DNA from: Pseudomonas deceptionensis
Lineage (GTDB): Bacteria; Pseudomonadota; Gammaproteobacteria; Pseudomonadales; Pseudomonadaceae
DNA length: 64,000 nucleotides
Assembly: GCF_900106095.1 (NCBI RefSeq)
Contig: NZ_FNUD01000002.1
Coordinates: 1,261,501-1,325,500, forward strand
Reading direction: 5' to 3'
The position numbers and the translations under genes were made by a program. Numbering within the stretch: position 1 is the stretch's first letter; each line of letters begins with the position of its first letter. The notes below the pieces were generated by a model. It ran no database searches. It saw only the letters and a program-made list of their open reading frames with translations, and was not told the DNA's origin. This document shows positions 61,944 through 64,000 of this stretch, piece by piece.

Positions 61944-62572
61944 GATTCCAGGCACCTGCGCAGACGCTCCATGCCCCGACGAATCCACGATTTGACTGAG
62001 CCCAGGGGCGCAGCCAGTTGCTCTGCCAGCTCGCTGGCGCTGAGCCCGTGAAAATAGGCAATGGTGATGGACTGGCGCTGCTGGCGGTCGAGTAACTCCA
62101 GGCAATGGTTGAGGGCGCTGGCTTCGCGGGCGCTGTTCAACTGGTCGTGGGCGCTGGGGGTTTCGTCGGCCAGGGCATCCTGTTGCACATCGCTCAGAGG
62201 CTGCTCGCGGTATTTGCGCAGTTGGTCGATGGCCTGATGACGGGTGATAGTGACCATCCAGGTCATGGGCGCAGACAGGTGCGCCTGGTAGCGCACGGCG
62301 TTGTGCCAGATGCGCACAAAACTTTCCTGCACCACCTCTTCGGCCAGATCGCGACGGCCCATGCAGCGCAGTGCAACGCTGTGCAGATACGGAGCAACGT
62401 TGCGATACAGGCTTTCGAAAGCGCGTCTGTTGCCCAGTGCGCACTGGGCCAAAAGCTGCGTGAGGTGATCGGTGTCGGCGATGGTAATAACCGTTCTCCA
62501 GTCAGTCGTGGCGGTGGCATCGGCCCTGGTGCAGGCTGAGCGTAGTCCACGATACGCGGTTGTTCCATTCAT
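61940..62572 (-). CDS. ECF sigma factor (SigK-like)
   Basis: 210 residues from the ATG at 62572, with GAGGAA upstream. Region 2: LYRNVAPYLHSVALRCMGRRDLAEEVVQESFVRIWHNA, then TWMVTITRHQAIDQLRKY; region 4: HCLELLDRQQRQSITIAYFHGLSASELAEQLAAPLGSVKSWIRRGMERLR. It fits the ECF group whose anti-sigma is RskA-like. The fasciclin gene lies 60 bp upstream in the same direction and is the likely first gene of the unit. Confidence 0.92.
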   Translation of the reverse strand: MNGTTAYRGLRSACTRADATATTDWRTVITIADTDHLTQLLAQCALGNRRAFESLYRNVAPYLHSVALRCMGRRDLAEEVVQESFVRIWHNAVRYQAHLSAPMTWMVTITRHQAIDQLRKYREQPLSDVQQDALADETPSAHDQLNSAREASALNHCLELLDRQQRQSITIAYFHGLSASELAEQLAAPLGSVKSWIRRGMERLRRCLES

Positions 62573-62632
62573 GGCCGGTTCCTCGATGCCTGCACCGGTC
62601 GCACGCGGCGAACCGGTCAGGCAGGCTTGCCG

Positions 62633-63229
62633 TTATTGAGGCATCAGCACTTTGTCGATCACTTGAATCACTCCGTTGGACTGATTGACGTCGTAGGTGG
62701 TGATGTCGGCAACGTTGCCTTTTTCATCCTTGATAACGATGTTGTGCGGGCCGTTCATCATCACCCACAGCTTGCCGCCGCTGACGGTGCTGAGCTCAGC
62801 CTTGCCGCCACCGGCCTTGATGCGCTTGGCCAATTCCATCATGTCGAGTTTTCCGGGCACCACGTGGTAGGTGAGGATTTTGGTCAGAGTGGCTTTGTTT
62901 TCAGGTTTGAGCAGGGTGTCTACAGTGCCGGCAGGCAAGGCGGCGAAGGCGGAGTTGACCGGGGCAAACACGGTGAACGGGCCTTTGCCTTTAAGGGTGT
63001 CGACCAGGCCTGCGGCTTTAACGGCGGCCACCAGGGTGGTGTGATCGGCGGAGTTTACGGCGTTGTCGATGATGTCTTTGCTGGGCAGCATGCTTTGCCC
63101 GCCGACCATCACGCTGTCATGGTTCATGCCCATGTCAGCCGCGTGTACGGTATTGATGAGCGCACCGCCGGCAAGGGCCAGGGTCAGCAGGCTGGCAATC
63201 AACGGGGCTTTGATCGAAGTGCGTTTCAT
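62633..63229 (-). CDS. Secreted fasciclin (FAS1) domain protein
   Basis: 198 residues with a signal peptide (LIASLLTLALAGGALINTVHA-ADMGM). A single FAS1 domain: IIDNAVNSADHTTLVAAVKAAGLVDTLKGKGPFTVFAPVNSAFAALPAGTVDTLLKPENKATLTKILTYHVVPGKL ... NVADITTYDVNQSNGVIQVIDKVLMP, the complete H1/H2 boxes. FAS1 proteins mediate adhesion; in bacteria the role is unclear. Its linkage to an ECF sigma/anti-sigma pair suggests control by cell-surface stress. Confidence 0.9.
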   Translation of the reverse strand: MKRTSIKAPLIASLLTLALAGGALINTVHAADMGMNHDSVMVGGQSMLPSKDIIDNAVNSADHTTLVAAVKAAGLVDTLKGKGPFTVFAPVNSAFAALPAGTVDTLLKPENKATLTKILTYHVVPGKLDMMELAKRIKAGGGKAELSTVSGGKLWVMMNGPHNIVIKDEKGNVADITTYDVNQSNGVIQVIDKVLMPQ

Positions 63230-63280
63230 GGTGTGTGTCCTTGTCGGTTATCAGGCGGTCAGTAAGGTCTGTCCGTGCTT

Positions 63281-63311
63281 GATATACGCAGGCAAGGGGC
63301 AAGTGGATGCA
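63281..63311 (-). promoter_or_regulatory. Candidate ECF-type promoter of the fasciclin-sigma operon
   Basis: On the minus strand TGCATCC (63311-63305) and CGTATATC (63288-63281) are separated by 16 bp, in the right place (52 bp) before the fasciclin ATG. The CGTA -10 and ATCC -35 are of the type seen for several ECF groups, so autoregulation is plausible. The family assignment is from memory and tentative. Confidence 0.5.
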
Positions 63312-63411
63312 GCGCGGTTGAACTATTTTTCAATTAAGATTGCGCACCCTTTGATCCAATGATGGCACTTGGGAACATCTGCCGGGATTTCGGGTCTTAT
63401 TTTTTAGTTTG

Positions 63412-63436
63412 GCTGCTCCGCTGCGGGCAGCTTTTT
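63412..63436 (+). terminator. Terminator-like hairpin in the leader of the DUF2780 gene
   Basis: GCTGC-T-CCG-CTG-CGG-GCAGC followed directly by TTTTT: an 8-bp stem with one bulge and a triloop, ending 22 nt before the ATG at 63458. It is on the same strand as the gene and leaves no room for a promoter after it, so it could act as an attenuator or a bypassed terminator. Confidence 0.5.
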
Positions 63437-63457
63437 GGTTTATCTGAGGTTGATGCG

Positions 63458-64000
63458 ATGAAAAAGTTGAGCGGCGTAGCACTGGCAACATTGATGACTG
63501 TGGCGGCGAGCCCGGTGTTTGCAGGTTTCAGCATGAGCGATGTGGCGGGTATCGCCGCTCAGGTGCAGGGCGGCAACGGCAATGGCGCGAGCACGGACAA
63601 GTCGATGCAGGCGGCGGGTCTGTTGAGCGAGCTGACCAAGTTGAACGTCAAGCCTGAACAGGCTGCGGGCGGTGTGGGCGCGATGTTGAGCCTGGCCAAG
63701 AACCAGCTGGCGCCGACGGACTACTCGGCACTGACCGATAAAGTCCCGGGCATCAACAAACTGTCTGGCGCAGGCGCTCTGGGTCAGTTGAGCCAGCTGG
63801 GTGGCTTGCTGGGCAAGTCCGATGGCGTCAGCTCGGCTGCCACCAGTGCGGTCAGCAACGTGTCTAACACCGCACAACTGGACGACGCGTTCAAAGCCCT
63901 GGGCATGGACAGCGGCATGATTGGCCAATTCGCACCGATCATTCTTCAGTACCTGGGTGGTCAGGGCGTAGGCACTTCGCTGCTGGGCAAACTGGGCAGT
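63458..64000 (+). CDS. DUF2780 protein, exported (3' end outside the window)
   Basis: 181 residues are visible from the ATG at 63458, with TGAGGT upstream; the window ends in frame. The signal peptide is MKKLSGVALATLMTVAASPVFA. The mature part is rich in Gly, Ser, Ala and Leu (LLSELTKLNVKPEQAAGGVGAMLSLAKNQLAPTDYSALTDKVPGINKLSG), the pattern of DUF2780 (VcgC/VcgE-like) proteins. These are small periplasmic or surface proteins without known function. It is divergent from the fasciclin gene. Confidence 0.82.
   Translation, partial: MKKLSGVALATLMTVAASPVFAGFSMSDVAGIAAQVQGGNGNGASTDKSMQAAGLLSELTKLNVKPEQAAGGVGAMLSLAKNQLAPTDYSALTDKVPGINKLSGAGALGQLSQLGGLLGKSDGVSSAATSAVSNVSNTAQLDDAFKALGMDSGMIGQFAPIILQYLGGQGVGTSLLGKLGS

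Noticed and set aside
1..64000. tRNA genes, insertion sequences, phage genes or attachment sites
   Set aside because: No cloverleaf sequence ending in CCA, no transposase or integrase frame and no target-site duplications were found on reading through both strands.

Overview
The window is chromosomal DNA of a Pseudomonas, most likely of the P. fluorescens/P. fragi side of the genus. The evidence is the gene content, a G+C content that looks close to 60%, and dense palindromic intergenic repeats of types common in that group. I see no tRNA, rRNA, CRISPR array, insertion sequence or prophage.

Layout. 1-7.2 kb: an ArsR-methyltransferase fusion (cut by the window edge), then tkt-epd-pgk-lipoprotein-fba, a central carbon block closed by a clear terminator. 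7.2-19.6 kb: mixed housekeeping and accessory genes (two small proteins of unknown role, a YgjP-type metallopeptidase, an ElaA acetyltransferase, a YccS-like membrane protein, an HI0933-type flavoprotein, DbpA helicase, an MFS exporter, a TldD/TldE-like pair, an RraA-family aldolase). 19.7-61.2 kb: one long quaternary-amine region. Choline is taken up by BetT and ChoXWV and oxidised by BetA/BetB under BetI. Carnitine is bound by CaiX and converted to glycine betaine by CdhA/CdhC/CdhB under CdhR. Glycine betaine is then demethylated by GbcAB, DgcAB (with a dedicated ETF pair) and SoxBDAG to glycine. GlyA, SdaB, PurU and FdhA handle serine, one-carbon units and formaldehyde. GbdR is the expected activator. 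61.2-64 kb: an ECF sigma/anti-sigma pair behind a fasciclin-domain protein, and a DUF2780 protein cut by the right edge.

Regulation. Five promoters of the catabolic region (sdaB, the caiX operon, the dipeptidase-dgc operon, gbcA, glyA-sox) carry G(N)CG half-sites as direct repeats exactly 21 bp apart. In each, a -10-like hexamer begins 36 nt after the start of the promoter-proximal half-site. I read these as GbdR/CdhR operators. The betI-betT gap holds a perfect 20-bp palindrome overlapping a -35 box, which fits BetI.

Most unusual signals. (1) Eight perfect DnaA-box 9-mers (TTATCCACA) lie in 1.76 kb across etfA, etfB and the 3' intergenic region. (2) That 635-bp intergenic region holds three gapless, diverged repeats, each starting at a DnaA-box-like 9-mer with an A-tract exactly 62 nt downstream. 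(3) DgcA lacks one of the four cysteines expected for a trimethylamine-dehydrogenase-type Fe-S cluster. (4) The C-terminus of EtfA is encoded by an intergenic repeat. (5) A ZapA-like/TIGR02449-like pair sits inside the betaine region.

Three families of inverted-repeat elements (GTGGGAGCGAGC..., GTAGCCGCTGCC... and CCCTCACC...CTCTCCC) separate most operons and create several false upstream extensions of reading frames. Starts below were set by ribosome-binding sites and family lengths, not by the longest frame.
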